A stretch of DNA of 64,000 nucleotides, from NCBI GenBank assembly GCA_003574785.1, contig QORU01000002.1, positions 62,001 to 126,000 of the forward strand, read 5' to 3'. The notes below the pieces were generated by a model. The model saw only the letters and a program-made list of their open reading frames with translations, ran no database searches and was not told the DNA's origin. The first letter of the stretch is position 1, and every line of letters begins with the position of its first letter. Of this stretch, positions 8,871 through 17,519 are shown piece by piece. This stretch comes from Taklimakanibacter deserti. Its GTDB lineage: Bacteria; Pseudomonadota; Alphaproteobacteria; Rhizobiales; Aestuariivirgaceae. Made by a program: the position numbers and the translations under genes.

Positions 8871-9590
8871 ATGGTTCGTTTTGCTGCTTTCCTGCTGTTT
8901 GCCGGGCTTCTGGCCGCTGCCCCTGCCCTGGGGCAGACCAAGGACCAGACCCAGCTGCCGCAAAGCGAGGAAGCCGGCGAGCAGCCCAATCCGCAGGCGC
9001 CACCCGCTGCCGAACAACCTCCGGTCCAGCCTCCTGCCCAGCCACCCGCTTCGGGCGAGGACCTGACGCAACCCCCACCTCCCGACACCGGGGCCGAAAG
9101 CGACACCGAAGAGACATCGCCCGACGATCTGAGCTTCGGCGAGATTCCTGACGTCACCGTCATCGAGCTCACCGCCGACATAGCGCGGCGGTCGATCGAC
9201 GCCCTCGCCTTGGTGCGCGACAAGTACAAGGACGCCAACCTCGAGAATTACGAGAGCTGGCAGGATTTCGTCGACAAGACAGAGGACGGCAAGCATTTCG
9301 AAACCGACATCAAGGCGGCGGGCTTCTCGACCGTCGATGAATGGAATGTCGCCGTGACCAGCGTCAGCTTCGCCTATTCGGCGCTCACCGACAATCTCGC
9401 CGATGATCTCGAGACGCAGATCGCCGAGATCGAGAAAGACACATCGATCGCCCAGGACCTCAAGGACCGCATGATCAAGGGTCTCAAGGCGATGATCCCG
9501 TCGGAGAACAACAAGCGGATCGTGCAGGCGATGATCGACGATCCCGCTTATACGGAAAAGCTCAAGCTCCTGGCCGAAGAAGGCGAATGA
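8871..9590 (+). CDS. Exported proline-rich hypothetical protein
   Basis: The 239-residue product has a clear signal peptide (MVRFAAFLLFAGLLAAAPALG, residues 1-21). A disordered stretch rich in Pro, Gln and Glu follows (about 25-85), then a mostly helical acidic domain of about 150 residues. I recognise no named family. A GAGAGGG site is upstream; GTG 8865 in frame is an alternative start. Its stop overlaps the start of the enoyl-CoA hydratase gene, so the two are co-translated, although a functional link is not obvious. Confidence 0.65.
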   Translation: MVRFAAFLLFAGLLAAAPALGQTKDQTQLPQSEEAGEQPNPQAPPAAEQPPVQPPAQPPASGEDLTQPPPPDTGAESDTEETSPDDLSFGEIPDVTVIELTADIARRSIDALALVRDKYKDANLENYESWQDFVDKTEDGKHFETDIKAAGFSTVDEWNVAVTSVSFAYSALTDNLADDLETQIAEIEKDTSIAQDLKDRMIKGLKAMIPSENNKRIVQAMIDDPAYTEKLKLLAEEGE

Positions 9591-10378
9591 CCGATATTCT
9601 TCTCAGGGAGCGGCATCAGGGCATATTGCGCCTGACCCTCAACGATCCGACGACGCGCAACAGCCTGAGCGAGGCGATGATGGCGTCGCTGGCCATCGCC
9701 CTCGACGAGGCAAGGCAGGACGATGAAACCCGCGTGATCGTCATCGCGGCCGAGGGGCCCGCTTTCTGCTCGGGCCACAATCTCAAGGAAATCACCGCGC
9801 GGCGACGCGATGAGGACCACGGCAAGGCCTATTTCGCCAAGCTGATGGCGCATTGCTCAGCACTCATGCAGGAGATCGTGCACCATCCAAGGCCGGTGAT
9901 CGCGGAAGTGAACGCCCCGGCAAGCGCCGCCGGCTGCCAATTGGTCGCGAGCTGCGACCTGGCGCTCGCCTCGGAGCAGGCGCGCTTCGCCACGCCCGGC
10001 GTCAATATCGGGCTGTTCTGCTCGACGCCGATGATCGCCTTGTCGCGCAACGTCTCGCGCAAGCACGCCATGGAAATGCTGCTCACCGGCGAGATGATCA
10101 GCGCCGAGGAGGCAGAGCGCATCGGCCTCGTCAACCGCGTCGTCGCTACTCAGCTTCTGAGGGCCAGCGTCGATGATCTCGCTTCCAGGATCGCCGGCAA
10201 GTCCAAGGCGGTGACCAAGATCGGCAAGGAAGCCTTTTATCGCCAGATCGACATGCCGCTCGCCGATGCCTATGATTATGCGGCGCGCGTGATGGTCGAG
10301 AACCTGCTCATGCAAGATGCCAAGGAAGGCATCGGCGCCTTTGTCGAGAAACGCGCACCTGACTGGAAAGATCGCTGA
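9587..10378 (+). CDS. Enoyl-CoA hydratase/isomerase family protein
   Basis: The 263-residue crotonase-fold protein has the oxyanion-hole segments FCSGHNLKEI (about residue 63) and NAPASAAGCQLVASCDLA (about 110), and an N-terminal LTLNDPTTRNSLS. The SGHNLKE version resembles the ECHDC3-like subgroup rather than FadB-type hydratases, so the substrate is uncertain. It probably acts on an acyl-CoA in the cytoplasm. It overlaps the preceding gene by four bases and is nine bases before the CoA-binding protein gene. Confidence 0.85.
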   Translation: MTDILLRERHQGILRLTLNDPTTRNSLSEAMMASLAIALDEARQDDETRVIVIAAEGPAFCSGHNLKEITARRRDEDHGKAYFAKLMAHCSALMQEIVHHPRPVIAEVNAPASAAGCQLVASCDLALASEQARFATPGVNIGLFCSTPMIALSRNVSRKHAMEMLLTGEMISAEEAERIGLVNRVVATQLLRASVDDLASRIAGKSKAVTKIGKEAFYRQIDMPLADAYDYAARVMVENLLMQDAKEGIGAFVEKRAPDWKDR

Positions 10379-10387
10379 CCGCAAATC

Positions 10388-10918
10388 ATGAACCACGACA
10401 GCTATTCGATCGACTACATCCGCGATATCCTGCGCAGCGTCAGGACGATCGCGCTGGTCGGCGCCACCGACAATGACCGGCGAGCCTCCAATTTCGTCCT
10501 GAGATACCTGCTGGACAAGGGCTATGAGGTGACCCCGGTCAATCCAGGACTCGCCGGACAGGAGCTTCTCGGCCGCAAGGTCTATGCCTCACTGAGAGAC
10601 ATTCCACATACGCTCGACATGGTGGATATCTTCCGCAACTCGCAGGCCGCCGGCGCCATCACCGATGAGGCTCTCAGTCTCACGCCGCTGCCCAAGGTGA
10701 TCTGGATGCAGCTCACGGTGCACAATGACGAAGCTGCGGCGCGCGCCGAAGCGAAGGGCATCAAAGTGGTGATGAACCGGTGCCCGAAGATGGAATATGG
10801 CAAGCTTTCGGGCGAATGGGCCTGGGTCGGCGGCAATTCCGGCCTGATCTCGTCGCGCCGCCAGCGCCTGCATGAAAGCGGCAAGGTGCAAAGCCTGGGG
10901 CTCGGCCTCAAGAGGTAA
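10388..10918 (+). CDS. CoA-binding domain protein (YccU-like)
   Basis: The 176-residue protein has the CoA_binding Rossmann fold. IALVGATDNDRRASN (about residues 19-33) is the nucleotide-binding loop, and YEVTPVNPGLAGQELLG and VDIFRNSQAAG follow. MNRCPKMEY near residue 130 carries the conserved Cys of the family. These single-domain proteins bind CoA but their role is unsettled. It is the last gene of a three-gene operon with the enoyl-CoA hydratase, a plausible metabolic partner. Confidence 0.85.
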   Translation: MNHDSYSIDYIRDILRSVRTIALVGATDNDRRASNFVLRYLLDKGYEVTPVNPGLAGQELLGRKVYASLRDIPHTLDMVDIFRNSQAAGAITDEALSLTPLPKVIWMQLTVHNDEAAARAEAKGIKVVMNRCPKMEYGKLSGEWAWVGGNSGLISSRRQRLHESGKVQSLGLGLKR

Positions 10919-10984
10919 GCAAGCCCCTCTCCCCGCCCGAGCGGAAGCGTTCAGGCGGAGAAAGGATCGCTCGTGGCCGGTCCG

Positions 10985-11260
10985 TCACATCTTCACGAAC
11001 TTGCCGTCCTTGATCGTGAGCTTGTCGACGCTGGCGTCATATTTCGACTTGAGCGCGCCCATGCGCACCTCGCAGCCCTTGCTGCAGTCATAGGTGCCGG
11101 TGGCCTTGGACTTGATCACCACCTTCTCGGCCTTGCCGCCCTCGGGCGTCAGCATGAAAGTGTGGCTCGTCTTGTCGCTGTTGGTCACCGTAAGCGCGTT
11201 GGCGGACGTGACGGTTGCGCCGAGCGCAAGCGCGACCGCGATGAGAAGATGAGTTCTCAT
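10985..11260 (-). CDS. Small periplasmic hypothetical protein
   Basis: The 91-residue product has a signal peptide (MRTHLLIAVALALGATVTSANA) and a short beta-rich mature domain with two cysteines in TYDCSKGCEVRMG, which may form a disulfide. ATG 11260 is chosen because GGAG lies seven bases upstream; ATG 11266 would be too close. No family name is assigned. It is a single gene in convergent orientation to the CoA-binding gene. Confidence 0.65.
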   Translation of the reverse strand: MRTHLLIAVALALGATVTSANALTVTNSDKTSHTFMLTPEGGKAEKVVIKSKATGTYDCSKGCEVRMGALKSKYDASVDKLTIKDGKFVKM

Positions 11261-11476
11261 GGTCATTCTCCAATGATGTGGGTGGATGAAGCGTCAGGCA
11301 GCCGGGGGTGGAGAGCAGGTCGCCTGTTCGCAAAGTCGATCCGCATGGCCTTCTTGTGGGCCATTGCCTCGCAGGCGGTTTTGGGCGCCGCCTGTGTCCT
11401 TGTCCTTTAAGTCTTCACCTCTGATAGACGTCCGATTCATAGACCGGATGATCAAACGCTAATACCCTTGCCTACG

Positions 11477-11535
11477 GCCCACCAGTTAAATCGGGGTAAT
11501 CCCGAGGGGACGTTGTGAGCGCTCACCTGCTGGGC
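11477..11535 (+). ncRNA. Candidate structured leader RNA of metY
   Basis: The untranslated region before metY can fold into a compact junction. GCCCACCAG (11477-11485) pairs with CTGCTGGGC (11527-11535) with one mismatch. Inside it, TCGGG and CCCGA (11491-11505) close a five-base loop, and GTGAGCGCTCAC (11515-11526) can form a second short hairpin. The gene's role in methionine synthesis makes a SAM- or methionine-responsive element plausible, but I could not match it to the known SAM classes. This is inference from base pairing only. Confidence 0.35.
11515..11526. promoter_or_regulatory. 12-base perfect palindrome upstream of metY
   Basis: GTGAGCGCTCAC is perfectly symmetric and, with the preceding TT, matches 14 bases of the symmetric lac-type operator core. 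It lies 47 bases before the metY start. It may be a DNA operator for a LacI-type or other dimeric regulator, or part of the RNA fold described for this leader. No regulator gene is adjacent. Confidence 0.4.
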
Positions 11536-11572
11536 TAGTTTCTGCTTGAGGGAGTTTTCACAGGAGCAAATG

Positions 11573-12850
11573 ATGACCGAAAAGACCCCGGGCTTTGATA
11601 CGCTCGCCATCCATGCGGGGGCACAGCCCGATCCGGCGACGGGAGCGCGCGCCACGCCGATCTACCAGACGACAGCCTATGTGTTCGAGGACGTGAAGCA
11701 CGCCGCCGATCTGTTCGCGCTCAGGACCTTCGGCAATATCTATACCCGCATCATGAATCCGACGCAGGCCGTGCTCGAATCGAAAGTCGCGGCCCTCGAA
11801 GGCGGCACCGCGGCACTCGCCGTGGCCTCGGGCCATGCCGCCCAGATGCTCATCTTCCATGCCCTGATGCAGCCCGGCGACGAGTTCGTGGCGGTGCGCC
11901 AGCTCTATGGCGGCTCGATCAACCAGTTCAACCAGTCCTTCAAGTCCTTCGGCTGGCACGTGGTGTGGGCCGATGCCGAGAATCTCGCCTCGATCGAAAA
12001 GGCGCTGTCGCCCAAGACCAAGGCGATCTTCATCGAATCCATCGCCAATCCGGGCGGCCTCATCACCGACATCGAGGGCATCGCCAAGATCGCCCGCAAG
12101 GCGGGCGTGCCGCTCATCGTCGACAACACGCTGGCCACCCCCTATCTGTGCAAACCCTTCGATCACGGCGCCGACATCATCGTGCATTCGCTGACCAAGT
12201 TCATGGGCGGGCACGGCAATTCGATGGGCGGCGTCATTGTCGACGGCGGCAAGTTCGACTGGACGAAGAGCGGCCGCTATCCACTCCTGACCGAGCCCAA
12301 TGATTCCTATCATGGCATCAGGCTGCATGAGACCTTCGGCAATATCACCTTCGCCATCGCCTGCCGCGTGCTCGGCCTGCGCGACCTCGGTCCGGCGATC
12401 GCGCCGCTCAATTCCTTCCTCATCCTCACCGGGATAGAGACCTTGTCATTGCGCATGCGCAAGCATTGCGACAACGCGCTCGCGGTGGCCACGTGGCTCA
12501 GCGCCCATCCGAAAGTGTCCTGGGTGAACTATGCCGGGCTCAAAGGCCACAAGCATCACGAGCTCGCCAAGAAGTACTGCCCGAACGGCGCCGGCTCGGT
12601 CTTCACCTTCGGCCTCAAGGGCGGCTATGACGCCGGCGTCAAGGCGGTGTCGGACGTCCGGCTCCTCTCGCATCTCGCCAATCTCGGCGATACGCGCTCG
12701 CTCATCATCCATCCGGCATCGACCACGCACAGCCAGCTCTCTGCCGAGCAGCTCAAGCAGGCCGGCGCCGGTCCCGATGTGGTGCGCCTCTCGATCGGCA
12801 TCGAGGATGTCGAGGACATCATCGCCGATATCGATCAGGCGATCTCGTGA
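11573..12850 (+). CDS. metY: O-acetylhomoserine sulfhydrylase (aminocarboxypropyltransferase)
   Basis: The 425-residue protein is a PLP enzyme of the Cys/Met metabolism family. It starts TPGFDTLAIHAGAQPDPATG, has ASGHAAQM, and carries the PLP lysine in HSLTKFMGGHGNSMGG (about residue 208). The family length of about 425-430 and the long insert after the lysine fit MetY rather than MetB/MetZ. It joins O-acetylhomoserine with sulfide or methanethiol to give homocysteine or methionine. AGGAG six bases upstream selects ATG 11573 over ATG 11570. Its 3' end overlaps convergent ctaA by 16 bases. Confidence 0.9.
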   Translation: MTEKTPGFDTLAIHAGAQPDPATGARATPIYQTTAYVFEDVKHAADLFALRTFGNIYTRIMNPTQAVLESKVAALEGGTAALAVASGHAAQMLIFHALMQPGDEFVAVRQLYGGSINQFNQSFKSFGWHVVWADAENLASIEKALSPKTKAIFIESIANPGGLITDIEGIAKIARKAGVPLIVDNTLATPYLCKPFDHGADIIVHSLTKFMGGHGNSMGGVIVDGGKFDWTKSGRYPLLTEPNDSYHGIRLHETFGNITFAIACRVLGLRDLGPAIAPLNSFLILTGIETLSLRMRKHCDNALAVATWLSAHPKVSWVNYAGLKGHKHHELAKKYCPNGAGSVFTFGLKGGYDAGVKAVSDVRLLSHLANLGDTRSLIIHPASTTHSQLSAEQLKQAGAGPDVVRLSIGIEDVEDIIADIDQAIS

Positions 12851-13905
12851 TTGAGCGCAAGCCCTCTCTCGGGTTGCCGTGAGAGGGCTTCGTGCAGAAC
12901 CCAGATGGCGGTCGCGAACACGATCATCGCGCCCGCCTGATGGGCGAGGCCCAGCCATAAGGGCACCTGCGTCAGAAGCGCCCAGATGCCGAGGCCGACC
13001 TGCAGCAGGACCGTGTGAAGGATCGCCTTCGCCGCGCGGCTCTTCACCCTGAAGGCATAGACTGCCGCGTAGATCGTCACCGCATAGGCGACGAGCCGAT
13101 GATCGAACTGCACCGTCATGGCGTTCTCGAAGAAATTGCGCCAGGCCGGTTCCATGATCATGAGGCCCTCAGGGATCCATTGTCCGTCCATCAAGGGCCA
13201 GGTGTTGTAGCCCATGCCGGCGTCAAGTCCGGCGACGAAACCGCCCAGCGCCACTTGCAGGAGGACCAGGGCGACGAGGCCGAGTGCCGCCCAGTCACGT
13301 CCTGATCGCGGCGGGCGCCGCCGCACATCGCTGATACCAAGGGCCGTCCAGACGATGGCGCCGAGGATGATGGTGGCAAAGATCAGATGCGCCGCGAGCC
13401 GGTATTGGCTCACATCGACGCGATCGATGAGGCCCGACTTCACCATGTACCAGCCGAGCGCACCCTGAAGCCCGCCGAGGACGATGAGACCGACAAGACG
13501 GGGGACGAGACGCCGCTCGATGCGGCGCGTGAGCCACAGAGCAAGAAACGGCACGATCATCATCAGGCCGATGAAGCGGCCGAGGAAGCGATGCGCCCAT
13601 TCCCACCAGTAGATGAACTTGAAATCGGAAAGCGACATGCCCTGGTTGACAAGGCTGTATTCCGGGATCTGCTTGTATTTCTCGAAAGCCAGAAGCCAAT
13701 CGGCCTCGGTCAACGGCGGGATGGCCCCGAGGAGCGGCTGCCACTCGGTGATCGAAAGGCCGGAATCGGTCAGGCGCGTCGCGCCGCCGACGATCACCAT
13801 GGCGAAAACCAGGAAGGCGGCGAACCACAGCCAGGCGCGGATCAGCGGCCGCGCTCTCAGCTCACGGTCTGTAACTGCGATCATGGGGAGCGGGATAGCG
13901 CCCAT
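12835..13905 (-). CDS. ctaA: Heme A synthase (COX15/CtaA)
   Basis: The 356-residue integral membrane protein has about eight transmembrane helices. The conserved features are VGGATRLTDSGLSITEW near the N-terminus, EWAHRFLGR, a central RLAAHL helix, QFDHRLVAY and LAHQAGA. The paired histidines bind heme in the COX15 family, which oxidises heme O to heme A for cytochrome oxidase. The start is ATG 13905; ATG 13884 is possible but has no ribosome site. It is separated from other cytochrome oxidase genes here. Confidence 0.93.
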   Translation of the reverse strand: MGAIPLPMIAVTDRELRARPLIRAWLWFAAFLVFAMVIVGGATRLTDSGLSITEWQPLLGAIPPLTEADWLLAFEKYKQIPEYSLVNQGMSLSDFKFIYWWEWAHRFLGRFIGLMMIVPFLALWLTRRIERRLVPRLVGLIVLGGLQGALGWYMVKSGLIDRVDVSQYRLAAHLIFATIILGAIVWTALGISDVRRRPPRSGRDWAALGLVALVLLQVALGGFVAGLDAGMGYNTWPLMDGQWIPEGLMIMEPAWRNFFENAMTVQFDHRLVAYAVTIYAAVYAFRVKSRAAKAILHTVLLQVGLGIWALLTQVPLWLGLAHQAGAMIVFATAIWVLHEALSRQPERGLALNHEIA

Positions 13906-13976
13906 GGCCCCTGCCCTCAAGGCTCGAAACGCCGCAGGAGCTTGCGCCCGGGCCCGCCGCGGAATAGGTCATCCGC

Positions 13977-14180
13977 ATGACCCTCAGGCAGCGCAAATTC
14001 ATCGGCATGGTCGCCATCGTGGCCTTCCTCATCGTCTATTGCCTCATTGCCATGGCGATCGGCGGCATGGTCGCGGTGGGACTGCCGATGCCCCTCGAGA
14101 TCGGCTTCTTCGTCATCGCCGGCATCGCCTGGCTGCCGGTCGTGATGATGATCATCCGCTGGATGTCGCGCCCGGCCTAG
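13977..14180 (+). CDS. DUF2842-like small membrane protein
   Basis: The 67-residue product is almost entirely two transmembrane helices (about residues 9-34 and 40-61), with a short basic start MTLRQRKFIG and the ending IIRWMSRPA. Length, layout and the LPMPLEIGFFVIAGIAWLPV stretch fit DUF2842, a small alphaproteobacterial family of unknown role. The 3' end overlaps the convergent MarR-GNAT gene by four bases. Confidence 0.7.
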   Translation: MTLRQRKFIGMVAIVAFLIVYCLIAMAIGGMVAVGLPMPLEIGFFVIAGIAWLPVVMMIIRWMSRPA

Positions 14181-15091
14181 AGCCCAAGCTCCCAATATTG
14201 CCCGGTGAGCTTATGGCCGAAGCTCTCATGCGGCTCTTCGCGGACGAGCTTGAAGCCGGCTTTTTCATAAACCCGCCGAGCGGCGGTGAGATTGTCGTTC
14301 GTCCACAGGGTCAGCCGCCGGTAGCCGGCGCCCTGCGCGAATTTGACGACTTCATCGACAAGCCTCGTCCCGAGCCCCAGGCCGCGCGCGTCCGGTTCCA
14401 CATAGAGCATGCGGAGCTTTGCGGTCTCCTGATCCTCTTCGACGACGAAAACCGCGCCCATGATCTGGCCGCCTTTGTCAGCGACCCAGCAGGCCTCGCG
14501 CTCCGGCTTGAAACTTTGAATGAAGCGCGCCGTGATCTCGGCCACCAGCGCCTCGAATTCTTCGTTCCAGCCATATTCCTCGGCATAGAGGGTGGCTTGG
14601 CGATGGATGATCCAGCCGAAATCGCCGACCTTGGGTGGCCTCAGAAGCACCGGCATGTCGGCTTTCGTCTCCTTGCCGAGGAGGTGCTCGATGACGGCCA
14701 TGGAAGCGACCAGGCGGCTGCGATCTTCCGGGGCGAGAGCGTTCAGCATTCGCCCGACGGCTGCGGCACTTTTTTCATCGAGCGGCCGGAACGCGGCTTC
14801 GCCCTTCTTCGACAGGCTCAGATTGATCTGCCGGCCATCTTCGGCCGAACGCTCGCGCGATATGTAACCCGATTTGGCAAAGCCTTTGAGAATGCGACTT
14901 AAATAGCCGGGGTCGACACCGAGGCCGGCAACCAGATCGGTGGCGCTCGCCACCCTTCTGGTCGCCAGCTCATAGAGGATGCGGGCCTCGGTCAGGCCGA
15001 AGCGGCTGGCGAGCAGATGCTCGTCGAGGAGGCCTGTCCATTTTGTGTAATTGCGGTTGAATTGCCTGACGGCGGCGACAGCGTCTTTCAT
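14177..15091 (-). CDS. MarR-GNAT fusion: transcriptional regulator with N-acetyltransferase domain
   Basis: The 304-residue protein has an N-terminal MarR winged-helix domain (about residues 1-140, with LTEARILYELATR and the recognition helix region PGYLSRILKGFAKSGYI). The C-terminal GNAT acetyltransferase domain (about 150-304) has the acetyl-CoA loop MLYVEPDARGLGLGTRLV and the motif B segment RRVYEKAGFKLV. Such fusions occur in several bacteria, but the acetyl substrate is rarely known. ATG 15091 is chosen; the TTG at 15127 falls inside a palindromic operator. It probably represses itself through that operator. Confidence 0.88.
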   Translation of the reverse strand: MKDAVAAVRQFNRNYTKWTGLLDEHLLASRFGLTEARILYELATRRVASATDLVAGLGVDPGYLSRILKGFAKSGYISRERSAEDGRQINLSLSKKGEAAFRPLDEKSAAAVGRMLNALAPEDRSRLVASMAVIEHLLGKETKADMPVLLRPPKVGDFGWIIHRQATLYAEEYGWNEEFEALVAEITARFIQSFKPEREACWVADKGGQIMGAVFVVEEDQETAKLRMLYVEPDARGLGLGTRLVDEVVKFAQGAGYRRLTLWTNDNLTAARRVYEKAGFKLVREEPHESFGHKLTGQYWELGL

Positions 15092-15110
15092 GCCGGCGAC
15101 GTTGAACCAG

Positions 15111-15131
15111 ATAGTTGACTTTGTCAACTAT
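15111..15131. promoter_or_regulatory. Perfect 21-base palindromic operator upstream of the MarR-GNAT gene
   Basis: ATAGTTGAC (15111-15119), three T bases and GTCAACTAT (15123-15131) form an uninterrupted 9+9 inverted repeat 20 bases upstream of the regulator's ATG. It ends one base before the stop of the polysaccharide deacetylase gene. Size and symmetry fit a MarR-family dimer site. TTGAC may also serve as a -35 element, so bound regulator would block transcription. Confidence 0.7.
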
Positions 15132-15132
15132 C

Positions 15133-16191
15133 TCAGGCGACAGCTACGCGTTTGAACCCGTTCCACAGCACGAAGGCGCTTCCCGACAGCAAGACGTCGA
15201 CATAGCGCAGCTTCTGATAGTCGCCATTGAGCGAAAGCCGCGGCAGAGCGGTCAGATGGTCCTTGTGCGCGGAGAAGATCAGGCCCTTACGGGTGGTGAC
15301 GGCGGCGGCGAAGCCCGCTTCGCGGATGAGATCGAAATCGCGGGGGCCGGCGGAACCCGGATCGCCATAGGGATAGGCGAAGACGTCCGGCGCGCGGCCC
15401 AGTTCCTCGGCGATGCGGTCCTTCGAAGCGACAGCCTCCGACAGAGCCTCCTCTTCCGGCAGCCGCGCCATCGCATAGTGATTGATCGTATGGGCGCCAA
15501 TGGTGCAGAGCGGATCGGCGGCGATCTGGCGCACATCGTCCCAGGTCATGGCCTCGCTGCGGCATTGCGCATCGAGATCGACGCCGTGATGATCGCAGAA
15601 TTGCCGGATCCATTCGCGCTGGCGATGCTCCGGTAGGTTGCGGACCGGCCAGTAGAGCCGCTTGAACGCCGCCTGCTTGGCGGCATCGCTCAGCGTGTCG
15701 AATTCGAAACCGCTGCCCTCCAGTACACCGGTGATCCGGGGCGCCCCGGCAATGACCGCCTCGAGCCCGCGCCACCATAATTCGCAAGCTCCCTCGATGA
15801 TGGCCGGGGCCACGAAAATGGTGAATGGACAAGCATGGCGCCGGAAGACCGGCCAGGCATGGACGAAATTATCCTCATAGCCGTCATCGAGAGTGAACAC
15901 GGCAAAAGGCCGTGGCGACGGCACCTCGCCTTTCAACCGCAAGGCGGCGTCGTTCAAGGAAACGAGATCATAACCTTTGCCAACGACATGGTGGAGCACC
16001 GCATCGAGGAAATGCGGCGTGATTTCCAGGCCGGCATTGGGGGCAAAACCGTGCCGGGCCACGCCATTGGGCCTCACATGGTGCAGCATGAATATTGCAC
16101 CCATGCCACTCAACACCGAGTTCAATGCTTGCGATGCCCCAGAATAATACAGGACATCAAGACTTCTTTTAAGGACTGCGGACATCGGCAT
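15133..16191 (-). CDS. Polysaccharide deacetylase family protein
   Basis: The 352-residue protein has a NodB-homology domain. FTLDDGYEDNF (about residue 95) carries the catalytic and metal Asp residues, GAHTINHYAM (about 228) the metal His pair, and FAYPYGDPG a later motif. An N-terminal segment (MGAIFMLHHV) is typical of polysaccharide-cluster deacetylases. There is no clear signal peptide, so it may act at the inner face of the membrane or be exported another way. It probably removes acetyl groups from the exopolysaccharide made by the neighbouring genes. Confidence 0.88.
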   Translation of the reverse strand: MPMSAVLKRSLDVLYYSGASQALNSVLSGMGAIFMLHHVRPNGVARHGFAPNAGLEITPHFLDAVLHHVVGKGYDLVSLNDAALRLKGEVPSPRPFAVFTLDDGYEDNFVHAWPVFRRHACPFTIFVAPAIIEGACELWWRGLEAVIAGAPRITGVLEGSGFEFDTLSDAAKQAAFKRLYWPVRNLPEHRQREWIRQFCDHHGVDLDAQCRSEAMTWDDVRQIAADPLCTIGAHTINHYAMARLPEEEALSEAVASKDRIAEELGRAPDVFAYPYGDPGSAGPRDFDLIREAGFAAAVTTRKGLIFSAHKDHLTALPRLSLNGDYQKLRYVDVLLSGSAFVLWNGFKRVAVA

Positions 16192-16303
16192 GAAAAGAAC
16201 CGGTAAATTCGCGTTTTAACAGGACTATCAGGCAAAACTTGACGAACGTTTGCTAGCAGCAAGGCAAAATTCGTACCGCGGGGAGCCCGACCTCTTGAGC
16301 ATC

Positions 16304-17512
16304 ATGCCTCTCGCTCCGCTTGAGGAAGAAGCGCGCTGGCAGCCGGCTCAGGCGACGGAGCCGGCGATGCGGCGCATTGCGATCGAGATTTGCCGCGATG
16401 CGCACGCCATCGAGGCGGAGTGGCTCCGTTTCCAGGCCGACGCGGCCGGCACCTTCTTCCAGACCTATCAATGGTGCAGCACCTGGCTCGAAACGGCCGG
16501 GGCCGCCGTGGGCGCCAGACCGCTCATCATCCTCGGTCGCGATCCTGCCGGCGATCTCCTCTTCCTTCTGCCCTTCTCCACACGTCGCCGCCAGGGCTGT
16601 CAGATCCTCGAATGGATGGGCGGCCAGCAGATGACCTATGGCTATGGCCTTTACGACCGCCGCTTCCTGCGCCAGGCCGGCCCCTGGTTCGCGACGGAAG
16701 GCTGGGCGATATTGACCAGGCTCCCGGATGTCGATGCCATCGATCTCGCCGAGATGCCGCTCGTCTGGGAAGATCGCGAGCATCCACTCAAGAGCTGGTT
16801 CTCTTTCGCCGGGCCCAATTTCTCCTATCTCCTGAGACTGGCGAGCGATTATGAAACGGTCTATGCGCGCAAGCGGTCCGGCGAGACGCGGCGCGGCAAC
16901 CGCAAGCGCGACGCCAAGCTGATGAAAGCGGCCAGGATCGAATTCGGCCTCGCCGAAGAGCGCGCGCACATGCATGGGCTCATCGAAGACATGTTCGAGC
17001 AACAGCGCTCACGCCTCGCCGAGAGCGGGATCCATGGCGTGTTCAACGAGCATGAGCGAGAGTTCGTGCACCGCCTCATCGACCTGCCCGACCGCATGCA
17101 GCCCGTCCTCCTGCCCTATTACATGACCGCGGACGGCGAGCTCGAAGCGGTCGCGCTTGGCGGCCACCATGGCGGCGGATATTGGGCACTCATCTCATCG
17201 CTCGGCTCGCCGCGGCTCAGGCGTTACTCACCAGGCGATGCGCTCCTGCGCCGGACCATCGAAGCCTGCTGCGCGCGCGGCCTTAACTTCTTCGACTTTT
17301 CCTCGGGCAGCTTCGATTACAAGCTCGCCTGGGCCGACCAGTCGGTCAGGCTTTACTATGCGGTGCGCGGGCTGACTTGGCGCGGCTATGCGTGGGCGCT
17401 CGCCCGGTGCCTGGTCATGTCGATCAAACGGCTGATCAAGCGCACGCCGCTCCTGTGGAGCACGTTGAACGGGATGAGGCGCCAGCTTCGTGGGCGTAAG
17501 ACCTCGCAATAG
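16304..17512 (+). CDS. CelD/BcsL-like GNAT acetyltransferase (exopolysaccharide)
   Basis: The 402-residue protein fits the Acetyltransf_6 (CelD/BcsL) family. An N-terminal AEWLRFQADAAGTFFQTYQW segment and a C-terminal GNAT half with RYSPGDALLRRTIEACCARG and FDFSSGSFDYKLAW are typical. Members acetylate sugars or help assemble cellulose-like and other exopolysaccharides. ATG 16304 is used; TTG 16295, with GGGGAG nine bases upstream, is an equally plausible start. It lies between deacetylase and Wzc-like genes, so acetyl-group tuning of the polymer is a fair guess. It converges on the Wzc-like gene with a seven-base gap. Confidence 0.75.
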   Translation: MPLAPLEEEARWQPAQATEPAMRRIAIEICRDAHAIEAEWLRFQADAAGTFFQTYQWCSTWLETAGAAVGARPLIILGRDPAGDLLFLLPFSTRRRQGCQILEWMGGQQMTYGYGLYDRRFLRQAGPWFATEGWAILTRLPDVDAIDLAEMPLVWEDREHPLKSWFSFAGPNFSYLLRLASDYETVYARKRSGETRRGNRKRDAKLMKAARIEFGLAEERAHMHGLIEDMFEQQRSRLAESGIHGVFNEHEREFVHRLIDLPDRMQPVLLPYYMTADGELEAVALGGHHGGGYWALISSLGSPRLRRYSPGDALLRRTIEACCARGLNFFDFSSGSFDYKLAWADQSVRLYYAVRGLTWRGYAWALARCLVMSIKRLIKRTPLLWSTLNGMRRQLRGRKTSQ

Positions 17513-17519
17513 GACTAGG

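Noticed and set aside
11400..11570. Known SAM-II or SAM-I riboswitch before metY
   Set aside because: The conserved sequence blocks of these classes are not seen, so only a generic structured leader is reported.
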